64,000 bases of DNA from CAMFLJ01 sp965279255 (lineage in GTDB: Bacteria; Actinomycetota; Acidimicrobiia; Acidimicrobiales; Acidimicrobilacustridaceae): NCBI GenBank assembly GCA_965279255.1, contig OZ257146.1, positions 1,674,001 through 1,738,000 of the forward strand, read 5' to 3'. The notes under the pieces are model-generated. The model did not search any database. It worked only from the letters and a program-made list of their open reading frames with translations, and was not told the origin of the DNA. Below are positions 1-8,119 of the stretch, in pieces. A program made the translations under genes and the position numbers. The first letter of the stretch is position 1, and every line of letters begins with the position of its first letter.

Positions 1-1418
1 CGGTGGGTGTGCACGGCGTCCTCGAAGCGGTTCATCGCCACCTGGCGGAACACCGTGGCGATCTGGCCCTCGAGGCTCTCGGCCAGCAGGGCGAGGCGGG
101 CCGCCGGGTCGGTGGTGTCGGCGAGCAACCGGCCGAAGGTGACCGTCTCGCCGAACACCGAGGCCGTCTCGGCCAGGGTCAGCGGCGTGGTCTGGTGGAA
201 GATCCCCTGCTGGCGGGCGAGGTAGGCGTGCAGGCCGTGGCCCAGCTCGTGGGCGAGGGTGAGCACGTCACGGCGCCGGCTGGTCCAGTTCAGGAGCAGG
301 AAGGGGTGGGCGCTCGGCACGGTGTACGAGCAGAAGGCGCCGGGCCGCTTGCCGGGCCGCATCGGGGCGTCGATCCAGCTCTCGTCGATGAACGTGCGCA
401 CCACCCCGGCCAGCTCGTCGGAGAACGAGCCGTAGGCGTCGAGCACGATCTTGGTGGCCTGCGACCACGAGAACTCCTCCTCGACGTCGGCGACCGACGC
501 GTTGCGGTCGTAGTCGGCGATGCGCTCGAGCCCGAGCATCTGGGCCTTGAGGCGGTACCAGCGCTGGGGGATGTCGTAGCGACCGACGACGGCGTCGACG
601 AGGGCCTGCACAGACTCGTCGCTGGCCTCGTTCGAGAGGTTGCGGCTGGCGACCCACGAGTCGTACGAGCGCAGGCGGTCGTCGGTGGCCTTGTCGGCCA
701 TGAGCGTGTTGAACACGAAGGCCCGGGTGCGCAGGCCCGGCGCCAGGCCCTCGGTGACCGCATCAGCGGCGGCCCGACGCTCGCTGCGGTCAGGGGAGCC
801 GAGGCGCGAGAGGCCCTGCTCGAGGCTCGTCGGACCGTCGGGCAGGTCGACCACGATGGCGGAGGTGAGCTCGTCGAACAGCCGACCCCACGCTGCGGAG
901 CCGGTGACGTACTTCTCGCTGAGGATCTTCTCCTCGGGCTCGGTCAGCAGGTGGGGCCGGTAGCGACGGGCCGACTCGAGGTAGTAGCGGCAGAAGTCGA
1001 GCTCGGGCGAGGTGAGCAGCTCGGCCGCCCTGGCGTCGTCGACCTCAGCCCACTCGAGCTCGAGGAACAGGATGCGGGTGGAGATGGCCGTGGCCTGCTC
1101 CTGGAACCGCTGCATGGCCGCGCCCCGCTCGGGATCGGACGTGTCGACCGAGAAGCGCAGGCTGGCGTAGGAGCCGGCCCGGCCGAGGGCGTCGTTGAGC
1201 TCGGCCATCTCGGCCATCACCTCGGCCAGCTCGCTGGCGGTGAGCTCGGCGAGGCGGCCCCGGTAGGCCTCGATGCGGGTGGCCGCGGCATCGGCCTGCT
1301 CCATGAGCGGGGCGATGCCCTCGGGGCCCTGCCCGAACACGAGGGGTTCGAGGTCCCACGCCACGTCGGCGGCGGTGAGGTCGGGGTCGGGCACGGTCGT
1401 GTCGTCGAGGGCCGTCAT
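1..1418 (-). CDS. pepF: oligoendopeptidase F, M3 family (C-terminus beyond window)
   Basis: Zinc metallopeptidase that cleaves short peptides in the cytoplasm. About 472 residues are visible; the C-terminal part lies beyond the left edge. Translating the minus strand from the ATG at 1418 gives a continuous M3-type protein. The zinc-site helix reads LAHELGHGLHAYLARQQG (encoded near 205-260), where the two His of HELGH bind zinc and the Glu is catalytic. It is followed by the family segment TPLTLAETASVFGE, which should supply the third zinc ligand Glu. The start lies 10 bases downstream of the SRPBCC stop, so the two genes are probably co-transcribed. The family assignment is firm. The substrate is not known from sequence. 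Confidence 0.93.
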   Translation of the reverse strand, partial: MTALDDTTVPDPDLTAADVAWDLEPLVFGQGPEGIAPLMEQADAAATRIEAYRGRLAELTASELAEVMAEMAELNDALGRAGSYASLRFSVDTSDPERGAAMQRFQEQATAISTRILFLELEWAEVDDARAAELLTSPELDFCRYYLESARRYRPHLLTEPEEKILSEKYVTGSAAWGRLFDELTSAIVVDLPDGPTSLEQGLSRLGSPDRSERRAAADAVTEGLAPGLRTRAFVFNTLMADKATDDRLRSYDSWVASRNLSNEASDESVQALVDAVVGRYDIPQRWYRLKAQMLGLERIADYDRNASVADVEEEFSWSQATKIVLDAYGSFSDELAGVVRTFIDESWIDAPMRPGKRPGAFCSYTVPSAHPFLLLNWTSRRRDVLTLAHELGHGLHAYLARQQGIFHQTTPLTLAETASVFGETVTFGRLLADTTDPAARLALLAESLEGQIATVFRQVAMNRFEDAVHTH

Positions 1419-1428
1419 GGCCCTCACG

Positions 1429-1899
1429 CTACGGAGCCGGCGCCCCGTCTTCCACCAACGCCAGCAGCCTCGGCTTCGACGACTCGATCTCGTCGGTCAG
1501 GAGCCGCTCGAGCAGCCCGACACCGAAGTTGCCGCCGTAGTGCAGCTTCATCGTGAGGCGGCTACCGATCTCGATCACGTCGATGCGGGCGTCGAGCACC
1601 CAGGGCGAGTGGTCCTTGCCGTCGATCTCCCACCGCTCGAACCGCACGTGGTCGTCATCGTCGAGGGTGCGCACCATGCGCAGCCGCTTGGAGCGGGCGA
1701 GCGGCCCGAGCTTGGCTCGGAGCTCGATGGCCCACGCGGGGTGCCCGTCGTGGTCGGCGGCGTCGTGATCGACGGGAGCGGCCTCACGGTCGGCGCGGGG
1801 CACGATCGACAGCCAGGCCGGGTAGCGATCGAGGTCGCTCACCCACGTCCGGAGGCGGTCGGCCGAGCAGGCGGCGTCGAGGGTCGCGGTCACGTCCAC
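1429..1899 (-). CDS. SRPBCC (START/polyketide-cyclase fold) protein
   Basis: 156 residues, the normal length for a single SRPBCC domain, a helix-grip fold that holds a hydrophobic ligand. The N-terminus has the family pattern of an early helix ending in LDRYPAWLS. The middle contains the strand segments VRFERWEID and RLTMKLHYGGNFG, and the last helix (about residues 125-150) would close the cavity. The start is a GTG at 1899. It lies directly upstream of pepF with a 10-base gap, which suggests one transcript. No catalytic residues identify a reaction, so ligand and role are unknown. Confidence 0.75.
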   Translation of the reverse strand: MDVTATLDAACSADRLRTWVSDLDRYPAWLSIVPRADREAAPVDHDAADHDGHPAWAIELRAKLGPLARSKRLRMVRTLDDDDHVRFERWEIDGKDHSPWVLDARIDVIEIGSRLTMKLHYGGNFGVGLLERLLTDEIESSKPRLLALVEDGAPAP

Positions 1900-1957
1900 G
1901 GGCAGCAGTCTGCCCGCTGCGGCCGTCGGTCCGGTCCCTGCGCCGTCGTCCGGCGGC

Positions 1958-2926
1958 TCAGTCGCCGTTCAGGCGAGCCATCTCGGCGCCCACCTCGACC
2001 ATCGCGCGCCGCAGTGCGGCCGGGGCGATCACCTCGATGCCCGCCCCCAGGCCGGTGAGCTGCCCGACCGCCACCTGCTCCGATTCGGTGAACACGGTGG
2101 CCTCGCGCCACCCGTCGTCGTCGGGTGGCCCAGCGGCGTCGACCGCGGCCTGGCCCGCAACCGGGTCCATGACCGTGGGCAGCAGGCGCAGCGCGGACGG
2201 GGACAGCCGGACGCGGCACTCGTAACGGAGCAGCGAACGCTCGAACTCCCCCATCGACGTCGCCCACTGGGACGCGAGGTCGAACCGCTCCGGCCGGCGG
2301 AAGGTCTCGTCGAGGACCTCGAGCGACGCGATGCGACCGACTCGGTACGTGCGCACCTGATGGCGGTGACGGGCCACCAGGTACCAGGTGCCGGCCTTCA
2401 TGACGATGCCGAGGGGCTCGAGCGTGCGCACGACCGTGGCCTCACCACGTTGGTAGCGAATCGAGATCCGACGGCAGGTCCACACGGCCTCGGCGAGCGG
2501 TCCGAGCACCGCGGTGTCCTCCGGCCGGTGGAACCAGCCGGGGGCATCGAGGTGGAACCGTTCGCGCACCCGCTCCGACCGGGCCCGGAGCTCGGGTGGC
2601 AGCACGGCCCGGACCTTGGTCTCCGCCGCCAGCAGCACCGCTCCGAGGCCCAGGTCGTCGGCGACCCCGGGGGCTCCTGCCAGCGCGAGGGCCATCGCCT
2701 CGTCGCCGGTCAGCCCGTCGAGCTCGGTGCGCCATCCGTCGAGGAGGCGGACACCGCCGTGCGGCCCGGGCTCGGTCCACAGCGGAACCCCGGCCATCTG
2801 GAGGGCGGCCACGTCGCGGTAGATGGTGCGCACCGAGACCTCGAGGTGCCGGCTCAGCTCGGTGGCGGTGGCCCCGCCGCGGTGCTGCAGCTCGAGGAGG
2901 AGGGCCACGAGGCGTCCAGCTCTCAT
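1958..2926 (-). CDS. WYL-domain transcriptional regulator (YafY/DeoR-type HTH)
   Basis: 322 residues from the ATG at 2926. An N-terminal winged helix-turn-helix (residues about 1-60) includes ATELSRHLEVSVRTIYRDV. A WYL domain follows at about 135-210, containing the literal signature WYLVARHRHQVRTYRVGRI, then a C-terminal WCX-like region. Family members begin close to the sequence MRAGRLVALLLEL, which is why this start is preferred over the ATG at 2947. The upstream ATG would also sit inside the palindrome at 2946-2970. The gene is divergent from the PPOX gene. By analogy with such pairs it probably binds the shared palindrome and controls itself and the neighbour. WYL domains generally sense nucleotide-like or other small ligands; the ligand here is unknown. 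Confidence 0.88.
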   Translation of the reverse strand: MRAGRLVALLLELQHRGGATATELSRHLEVSVRTIYRDVAALQMAGVPLWTEPGPHGGVRLLDGWRTELDGLTGDEAMALALAGAPGVADDLGLGAVLLAAETKVRAVLPPELRARSERVRERFHLDAPGWFHRPEDTAVLGPLAEAVWTCRRISIRYQRGEATVVRTLEPLGIVMKAGTWYLVARHRHQVRTYRVGRIASLEVLDETFRRPERFDLASQWATSMGEFERSLLRYECRVRLSPSALRLLPTVMDPVAGQAAVDAAGPPDDDGWREATVFTESEQVAVGQLTGLGAGIEVIAPAALRRAMVEVGAEMARLNGD

Positions 2927-2945
2927 GGATCGGACTCTACGCGTC

Positions 2946-2970
2946 ATCCCTGACAGAAGATGTCAGGGAT
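2946..2970. promoter_or_regulatory. perfect inverted repeat, likely WYL operator
   Basis: The arms ATCCCTGACA and TGTCAGGGAT are exact reverse complements of 10 bases, separated by GAAGA. The site is centred between the divergent WYL regulator (ATG at 2926) and the PPOX gene (ATG at 2982), where an autoregulatory operator would be expected. The repeat is seen directly. Assigning it to the WYL protein is inference. Confidence 0.75.
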
Positions 2971-2981
2971 AGGGGTTCACG

Positions 2982-3461
2982 ATGGGACTCATGACCGACT
3001 GGAAGACGTTCAAGGACGAAGCCCCCGACCTCGCCGCCAAGGTCGAGGCCCGTATCGCCGCCCACACCCACCACGTGATGGCCACCCTGCGCGCCGACGG
3101 CAGCCCACGCGTCAGCGGGACCGAGATCGTGGTCACCGACGACGACCTCTACCTCGGCTCGATGTGGCATGCCCGCAAGGCGCTCGACCTGTTCCGCGAC
3201 CCGAGGGTGGCGGTGCACACCAACCCGGGTGCGGAGACGATGGAGGGCGGCGACGCCAAGTTCAGTGGCGTGGCCACCGAGGTCCCCGACGACCATCCGG
3301 CCAAGGCCGACATCGAGGGCGACGTGCCTCCCGGGCCGTTCCACATGTTCCGACTCGACCTCCGCGACGTCGTGCTCACCGAGGTCGACCACGAGGCGAA
3401 CTCGCTGTTCGTCCACCTCTGGCGACCGGGCAAGGGAGTAACCACGACCGAGGTCCACTGA
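2982..3461 (+). CDS. pyridoxamine 5'-phosphate oxidase-family (PPOX) flavin/F420 protein
   Basis: 159 residues with the split-barrel PPOX fold. The typical early strand pair is visible in THHVMATLRADGSPRVSG (about residues 27-45), followed by YLGSMWHARKALDLFRDPRV, the helix and strand that contact the cofactor phosphate. Related actinobacterial proteins use FMN or F420 in redox reactions or act as binding proteins. The sequence alone does not decide the cofactor. A GGGG stretch 6 bases before the ATG at 2982 supports this start; the in-frame ATG at 2991 is an alternative. The gene is divergent from the WYL regulator and shares its palindrome, so WYL control is likely. Confidence 0.82.
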   Translation: MGLMTDWKTFKDEAPDLAAKVEARIAAHTHHVMATLRADGSPRVSGTEIVVTDDDLYLGSMWHARKALDLFRDPRVAVHTNPGAETMEGGDAKFSGVATEVPDDHPAKADIEGDVPPGPFHMFRLDLRDVVLTEVDHEANSLFVHLWRPGKGVTTTEVH

Positions 3462-3470
3462 GGCCGGTGC

Positions 3471-3485
3471 TATGACGGGTCGGTG
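3471..3485 (+). promoter_or_regulatory. -10 element TATGAC placed for leaderless transcription
   Basis: TATGAC at 3471-3476 lies six bases before the GTG start at 3483. That is the spacing expected if transcription begins at the first base of the start codon. No Shine-Dalgarno sequence precedes the GTG. Leaderless messages are common in actinobacteria, but this is a prediction. Confidence 0.4.
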
Positions 3486-4172
3486 GACGAAACCCCAGAC
3501 CCCTTCGCCGAGCGACCCGATCGGACACCCGAGCTGCGGGAGGTGCTGGCCGAGGCGGCCGGATCGGTGCTCCAGCTCGTGGCCAGCCCCGAGGTCGGCC
3601 GCGAGTGGGCCCGGCCCTCCGCTCTCGACGGGATGACCGTCGGCGGCCTCGCCGCCCACTTCATCATGGCGTTGCACCGCACGATCGAGCTGCTGGCCCA
3701 GGACGCACCCGACACCGACCGGATCGCCACCCCCTTCGAGTTCTTCGGCGACAACCGGCGTGAGTCCCCCTCCGTGCTCGACGACGAGCGGGCCCGGTTC
3801 ATCGTCGCCGCCTCCGAGGACGGCGCCGCCGAGGGTCAGCCCGAGGTCGTCGACGAGCTCACGAGCGTGATCGCCCAGGTCGACGCCGCCCTGGCCGAGG
3901 TGGCCCCGGGCACCACCATCGCCACCGCCCGCATCCCCGACGCCCGCTGCCGCCTCGACGACTTCCTCCGCACCCGGCTGACCGAGGTCGTGCTGCACGG
4001 CGACGACCTCGCCGGCAGCGTGGGCGTGGTGTGGCACCCGCCGACCCGGGCGGCCGACGAGGTCATAGCCCTGCTGGTCGAGATGGCCCGCGAGCGGGTC
4101 GGCGAGCTGGAGGTGCTCCGGGCCCTGGCACGCGAGGAACGCGCGACCCCGGGGGTGCTGCGGGCTCTCTGA
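3483..4172 (+). CDS. maleylpyruvate isomerase family mycothiol-dependent enzyme
   Basis: 229 residues of the DinB-like maleylpyruvate isomerase/MDMPI_N family, found mainly in mycothiol-producing actinobacteria. The N-terminal four-helix bundle (about residues 15-180) shows the pattern LDGMTVGGLAAHFIMALHRT, whose His is a candidate metal ligand. Later comes RLTEVVLHGDDLAGSVG, matching the motif with the second metal-binding His (LxExVlHxxDLA). Such proteins use mycothiol in isomerisation or transfer reactions, and the substrate here is unknown. It starts with GTG at 3483, 21 bases after the PPOX stop, behind a probable promoter of its own. Confidence 0.8.
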   Translation: MDETPDPFAERPDRTPELREVLAEAAGSVLQLVASPEVGREWARPSALDGMTVGGLAAHFIMALHRTIELLAQDAPDTDRIATPFEFFGDNRRESPSVLDDERARFIVAASEDGAAEGQPEVVDELTSVIAQVDAALAEVAPGTTIATARIPDARCRLDDFLRTRLTEVVLHGDDLAGSVGVVWHPPTRAADEVIALLVEMARERVGELEVLRALAREERATPGVLRAL

Positions 4173-4177
4173 GCGAC

Positions 4178-4190
4178 GGCGGGCGCCGCC
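4178..4190. terminator. short GC hairpin between convergent genes
   Basis: GGCGG / loop GCG / CCGCC lies between the convergent maleylpyruvate isomerase-like gene and the thi operon end. The stem is only five pairs and has no U tract, so it is a weak candidate. Confidence 0.35.
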
Positions 4191-4196
4191 TCCCGG

Positions 4197-5186
4197 TCAG
4201 AGCTGCTGCACGCCGGCGGGGTCGACATCGACCACGACGCGGTCGCCCGGTCGCCACGAGGCGCCGGTGGCCGTCGCCACCACCGACTCGAGCAGCGCGT
4301 CGTCGGGCTCGCCATCGCGCCGCACCGAGACGATCGAGTGGTCACCCTTGAACACCACCGAGACGACGGTGGCGTCGCTCCTCCCCTCGGTCGGGGCCAC
4401 GAGGCGCACGGCCTCGGGTCGCACCAGCACCGGCCCCGACTCCCCCTCCACGAGGTTGGCGAAGCCCAGGAAGCGGGCGACGAACGCCGACGCCGGCCGG
4501 GCCCACAGCTCGGCCGGGCTCCCCTCCTGCACGACGGTGCCGTGGTCCATCACCACCACGCGGTCGGCCAGGGCCAGCGCCTCGCCCTGGTCGTGGGTGA
4601 CGTGGACGACCGACACCCCGACCTCACGGAACAACGCGCCGAGCTCGGGCACCAACCGGTCGCGCAGGGTGCGGTCGAGAGCCCCGAGGGGCTCGTCGAG
4701 CAGCAGCAGCCGAGGTGAGGGAGCCAACGCCCGGGCGAGGGCCACCCGCTGGCGCTCGCCGCCGGAGAGCGGGCCAACCGGCCGACGCTCCCATCCCGGC
4801 AGCCCCACGAGCTCGAGCACCTCGGCCACCCGGGCCCGGCGCGCCTCCGCGTCGACGCCCGCCATGCGGAGGCCGAACTCCACGTTCCCCCCGACATCGC
4901 GGTGAGGGAACAGGGCGTAGTCCTGGAACATGAGCCCGACACCACGCTGATGGGCCGGCACCCCGGTGAGGTCGATCCCGTCGAGCACCACCCGCCCTGC
5001 GTCGGCCGCCACCAGCCCGGCGACGACCCGAAGCAACGTCGTCTTGCCGCAGCCCGACGGCCCGAGCAGGGCCACGACCTCACCGCCGCCGACCTCGACG
5101 TCGACCGAGTCGAGGGCCGGCGCGTCGACCCCGGGGAACCGGACCGAGATCTGCTCCAGCCGCAGCGATGCACCCGTGGCCGTCAC
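4197..5186 (-). CDS. thiQ: thiamine ABC transporter ATP-binding protein (ThiQ/PotA-like)
   Basis: 329 residues. The nucleotide-binding domain (about 1-230) has Walker A LLGPSGCGKTTLLR, Q-loop region MFQDYALFPHRDV, signature LSGGERQRVALARAL, Walker B LLLLDEPLGALD and the switch His in VHVTHDQGEA. A C-terminal extension of about 95 residues resembles the TOBE/MOP-like regulatory domain of iron- and spermidine-type importers. It energises uptake by hydrolysing ATP at the inner face of the membrane. The GTG start at 5186 is one base after the permease stop, indicating translational coupling. The thiamine assignment comes from the operon (riboswitch, pyrophosphokinase). The domain alone would fit ferric iron equally well. 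Confidence 0.85.
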   Translation of the reverse strand: MTATGASLRLEQISVRFPGVDAPALDSVDVEVGGGEVVALLGPSGCGKTTLLRVVAGLVAADAGRVVLDGIDLTGVPAHQRGVGLMFQDYALFPHRDVGGNVEFGLRMAGVDAEARRARVAEVLELVGLPGWERRPVGPLSGGERQRVALARALAPSPRLLLLDEPLGALDRTLRDRLVPELGALFREVGVSVVHVTHDQGEALALADRVVVMDHGTVVQEGSPAELWARPASAFVARFLGFANLVEGESGPVLVRPEAVRLVAPTEGRSDATVVSVVFKGDHSIVSVRRDGEPDDALLESVVATATGASWRPGDRVVVDVDPAGVQQL

Positions 5187-5187
5187 G

Positions 5188-6849
5188 TCAGAACTCCGCC
5201 GACCCGGCCGGCCGGAGCCGGTCGATCACCAGCACGACCACGACCGTCAGCACCATCAGCACGACCGACAGGGCCATGGCCTGCCCGAAGTTGATCGCCC
5301 CCGGGCGGCTGAGCGCCCGGTAGATGGCGACGGGCACCGTCGGGCGCTCCGGCCGGGCGAGGAAGACCGTCGCCCCGAACTCGCCGAGTGACACGGCGAA
5401 GGCGAACCCCGCGGCCGCGGCCATCGCCCGCGACACCACGGGCAGGTCGATCTCGCGCCACACCTTCAATGGCGACGCGCCGAGCACGCCCGCGGCCTCC
5501 CGCAGCTCCGGGTCGATCGAGCGCAGCGCGGGCACGAGCAGCCGCACCACGAAGGGCATGGCCACCACGGCATGGGCGAGCGGGATGAGCCAGACAGACG
5601 AGCGCAGGTCGACCGGCGAGCGGTCGAAGGCGACGAAGAACCCGAACCCGATCGTGACCGCGGAGGTGCCCAGCGGCACCATGAGCGCGGTGTCGGTCCA
5701 GCTCGTCCATCGGGGGGACGTCCCTCGACCCGTGCCGGCGATCGCCCACGACGCGCAGGCCCCCAGCACCAGGGCGATCACCGTCGCCCCGGCGGCGAAC
5801 AGCAGGGAGTTGGCCACGGCGTCGAGCGGCGGCACGAACGAGGTGGACCCGCGGCGGGCCGAGTCGAGGGCCTGGTAGTTGGCCAGACCCCACCCGTCGG
5901 GCGTGGAGAACGACTTGGCCACCAGCACCCCGAGCGGCGCACCGAACAGCACCGCCATGAACGCCAGGTTCGCGGCCACGAACGAACGGGCTCGCCACCC
6001 GGCCGGACGCCGTTCCATCTCCGATGCCGGGCGCCGGTCGAGCACCAGGGCCCGCCAGCGCTGGGTGCGTCCGAACCACACGAGCATCAGCACCACCGCC
6101 ACCAGCTGCACCAGGGCGAGGCCGGCCGCCACGTCGAGGTGCAGGAACCGGGCGGTCTGGTCGTAGATCTCGACCTCGATCGTGCGCTGGCGGATGCCCC
6201 CGAGGATGAGCACCACACCGAAGGAGGTGAAGGTGAAGAGGAACACGATCGACGCAGCCGACGCGATGGCCGGACGCAACCGCGGGAGGGTGACCTCGAC
6301 GAACCCCCGCCACGGCGAGGCGCCGAGGGTGCGGGCGGCCTCCTCGACACGAGGGTCGAGGGTCGACCACGCCCCGCCCACGGTGCGGACCACGACGGCG
6401 TAGTTGAAGAAGACGTGGGCGACGAGGATCGCCCAGATGGTGCCGGACAGGTCGGCTCCGCTCACCCCGCTGGGGCCGAACACCCCGAGCAGGGCGACGC
6501 CGACCACGACGGTCGGCAGCACGAACGGCACGAGCAGCGCCGCCCACAGGAACCGTTTGCCGACGAACCGATAGCGGGCGAACAGCGCCGCCCCCGGCAG
6601 GCCGACGAGGACGCACAGCACGGTCGACAGCGCCGCCTGCCACAGGGTGAACCAGGCGACCCGGCGGATGACCGGGTCGGTGACGACGTCGCCGATGGCC
6701 GAGAGGTTCCACACGCCGTCGGGGCGCAGCCCCCTGACGATGATGGCCGTGACCGGCCACACGAAGAACACGGCGAGGAAGGCCAGCGGCGGCACCGCCA
6801 GCCCCACCCGCCACCACGACCCCGAACCTGTGGAGGTTCTGCGCCCCAT
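5188..6849 (-). CDS. thiP: thiamine ABC transporter permease, two fused TM halves (ThiP-like)
   Basis: About 553 residues from the ATG at 6849. Two homologous membrane domains are fused in one chain, as in ThiP and FbpB. The first has its EAA loop at VEEAARTLGASPWRGFVEV, and the second at LREAAGVLGASPLKVWREI. These loops dock the ATPase. Start choice is uncertain. The frame stays open to 6963, and a GTG at 6912 lies 11 bases after the thiB stop. From the ATG at 6849 the protein begins just before its first TM segment, with GGAGG about 11 bases upstream. That start and its GGAGG lie inside the strong hairpin at 6823-6874, so its translation may depend on the hairpin being opened. Confidence 0.85.
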   Translation of the reverse strand: MGRRTSTGSGSWWRVGLAVPPLAFLAVFFVWPVTAIIVRGLRPDGVWNLSAIGDVVTDPVIRRVAWFTLWQAALSTVLCVLVGLPGAALFARYRFVGKRFLWAALLVPFVLPTVVVGVALLGVFGPSGVSGADLSGTIWAILVAHVFFNYAVVVRTVGGAWSTLDPRVEEAARTLGASPWRGFVEVTLPRLRPAIASAASIVFLFTFTSFGVVLILGGIRQRTIEVEIYDQTARFLHLDVAAGLALVQLVAVVLMLVWFGRTQRWRALVLDRRPASEMERRPAGWRARSFVAANLAFMAVLFGAPLGVLVAKSFSTPDGWGLANYQALDSARRGSTSFVPPLDAVANSLLFAAGATVIALVLGACASWAIAGTGRGTSPRWTSWTDTALMVPLGTSAVTIGFGFFVAFDRSPVDLRSSVWLIPLAHAVVAMPFVVRLLVPALRSIDPELREAAGVLGASPLKVWREIDLPVVSRAMAAAAGFAFAVSLGEFGATVFLARPERPTVPVAIYRALSRPGAINFGQAMALSVVLMVLTVVVVLVIDRLRPAGSAEF

Positions 6850-6874
6850 CGGACGCAGAACCTCCACGGGTTCG
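6823..6874. repeat. 21-bp inverted repeat forming a very stable hairpin in the thi operon
   Basis: The left arm (6823-6843) begins CGAACCTGTGGAGGTTCTGC. The right arm (6854-6874) is its reverse complement at 20 of 21 positions, the exception being a G-T wobble, with a 10-base loop. On the transcript it lies after the thiB stop and spans the candidate ATG of thiP and its GGAGG. It could protect the thiB message end, weaken thiP translation, or be a mobile or REP-like palindrome. The repeat is seen directly; its function is inference. Confidence 0.85.
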
Positions 6875-6922
6875 CCGGACGAGCGGCCGGCGCTCGGCGA
6901 GGCGGTCGTCACCGGGACGACG

Positions 6923-8119
6923 TCACCGGAAGAGGGCCGACCACTGCTGCACCCAGCCGTCACGGTTGGTCCCGACCTGCGCGTAGGGGATGGCCAGCGG
7001 GTCGGCGACGGGCGTGGTGTAGCGCTGCCACGCCTCGGGCAGCACGGCCTGGCTGTTCACCGGGAACACGTACATCTGCTCGGGGACGTCCTCCTGGAAG
7101 GGCACCGAAAGCATGAACTCGATGAAGGCGGCGGCGGCCTCCGGCTGGGCCGCCCCCGCCAGCACGCCGGCGAACTCGGTCTGGCGGTAGCAGGTGGCGG
7201 CGATGACGCCGGTGGGGGCCCGGTCCGGCGGGGTGGCCGGGTCGGTGACCTCGAACGGCGGGCTCGACGCGTAGCTCACGACCAGCGGGCGGTCGCCCTT
7301 GCCGGCGCTGCCCGAGAAGTCGACGTTGTAGGCGGTCTCCCACCCGTCGACCACCTTCACGCCGTTGTCCTTCAGCTGCTGCCAGTACTGCACCCACGGA
7401 GCCGACGACGAGGCGTCGTCGCCCCCGCCCTGGGAGGCGATGGTGGCGAGCATGAACGCCAGCCCCGGCGTCGAGGCCGACGGGTCCTGCACGACGAGTT
7501 TGTTCTTCAGGGCCGGCTGGGCGAGGTCGGCGAAGGTCGTCGGGAGGGGCAGCCCCTGATCGGTGAACCAGGTGCGGTCGTAGTTGACGCACACGTCGCC
7601 GTGGTCGATCGGCGTGACCCGGTGCTGGTCGTCGACCTGGAACTGGGCGGGCACGTCCTTCAGGCCGCTGGCCTCGAACGGCTGGAAGAGGCCGGCGTCG
7701 AACGCGCTGGTGAGGAGGTTCTCGTCGATCCCGAACAGCACGTCGCCCTCGGGGTTGCCCTTGGTGAGGATCGCCTTGTTTACGGCGGTGACGGCGTCAC
7801 CCGACGGGATCAGCTGCACCTCCACCCCGGTCTGGGCGGTGAACTGGGCCAGCACGTCGTCGCTCACGGCGAACGAGTCGTGGGTGATGACCTTCAGCGT
7901 CGTCCCCTCGGGGAAGCGCTGCTGGGGCTCGATGCTGAGCGGCGAGCCGAGCACCGCACTGCCGTCTGTGTCACCACCGGAACCGGTGCTGGCGCCGCTG
8001 CAGGCCGCGGCCACGAGTGCGAGGGCGAGACCGATCACCAGCAGCGGAGCGCCACGGCCTCGTCGAGGGCCATGGCTCCGCCGGGACCGGTCGGTGGCGG
8101 GGGGAAGGCTGACGTTCAT
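6923..8119 (-). CDS. thiB: thiamine ABC transporter substrate-binding lipoprotein
   Basis: 398 residues. A basic N-terminus and hydrophobic stretch end in the lipobox LVAAACSG (Cys near residue 40), so the mature protein is a lipid-anchored extracytoplasmic binding protein. The mature part starts with the family pattern LKVITHDSFAVSDDVLAQF and continues with VNKAILTKGNPEGDVLFGID, typical of ThiB and related iron-binding proteins. It would deliver thiamine (or its phosphates) to the permease. The start overlaps the stop of the pyrophosphokinase gene by four bases (ATGA), so translation is coupled. The thiamine assignment rests jointly on similarity and on the upstream TPP riboswitch. Confidence 0.88.
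   Translation of the reverse strand: MNVSLPPATDRSRRSHGPRRGRGAPLLVIGLALALVAAACSGASTGSGGDTDGSAVLGSPLSIEPQQRFPEGTTLKVITHDSFAVSDDVLAQFTAQTGVEVQLIPSGDAVTAVNKAILTKGNPEGDVLFGIDENLLTSAFDAGLFQPFEASGLKDVPAQFQVDDQHRVTPIDHGDVCVNYDRTWFTDQGLPLPTTFADLAQPALKNKLVVQDPSASTPGLAFMLATIASQGGGDDASSSAPWVQYWQQLKDNGVKVVDGWETAYNVDFSGSAGKGDRPLVVSYASSPPFEVTDPATPPDRAPTGVIAATCYRQTEFAGVLAGAAQPEAAAAFIEFMLSVPFQEDVPEQMYVFPVNSQAVLPEAWQRYTTPVADPLAIPYAQVGTNRDGWVQQWSALFR

Noticed and set aside
4197..8119. Ferric-iron importer instead of thiamine importer
   Set aside because: The proteins alone would fit, but the TPP riboswitch and the coupled thiamine pyrophosphokinase gene make thiamine the better call.
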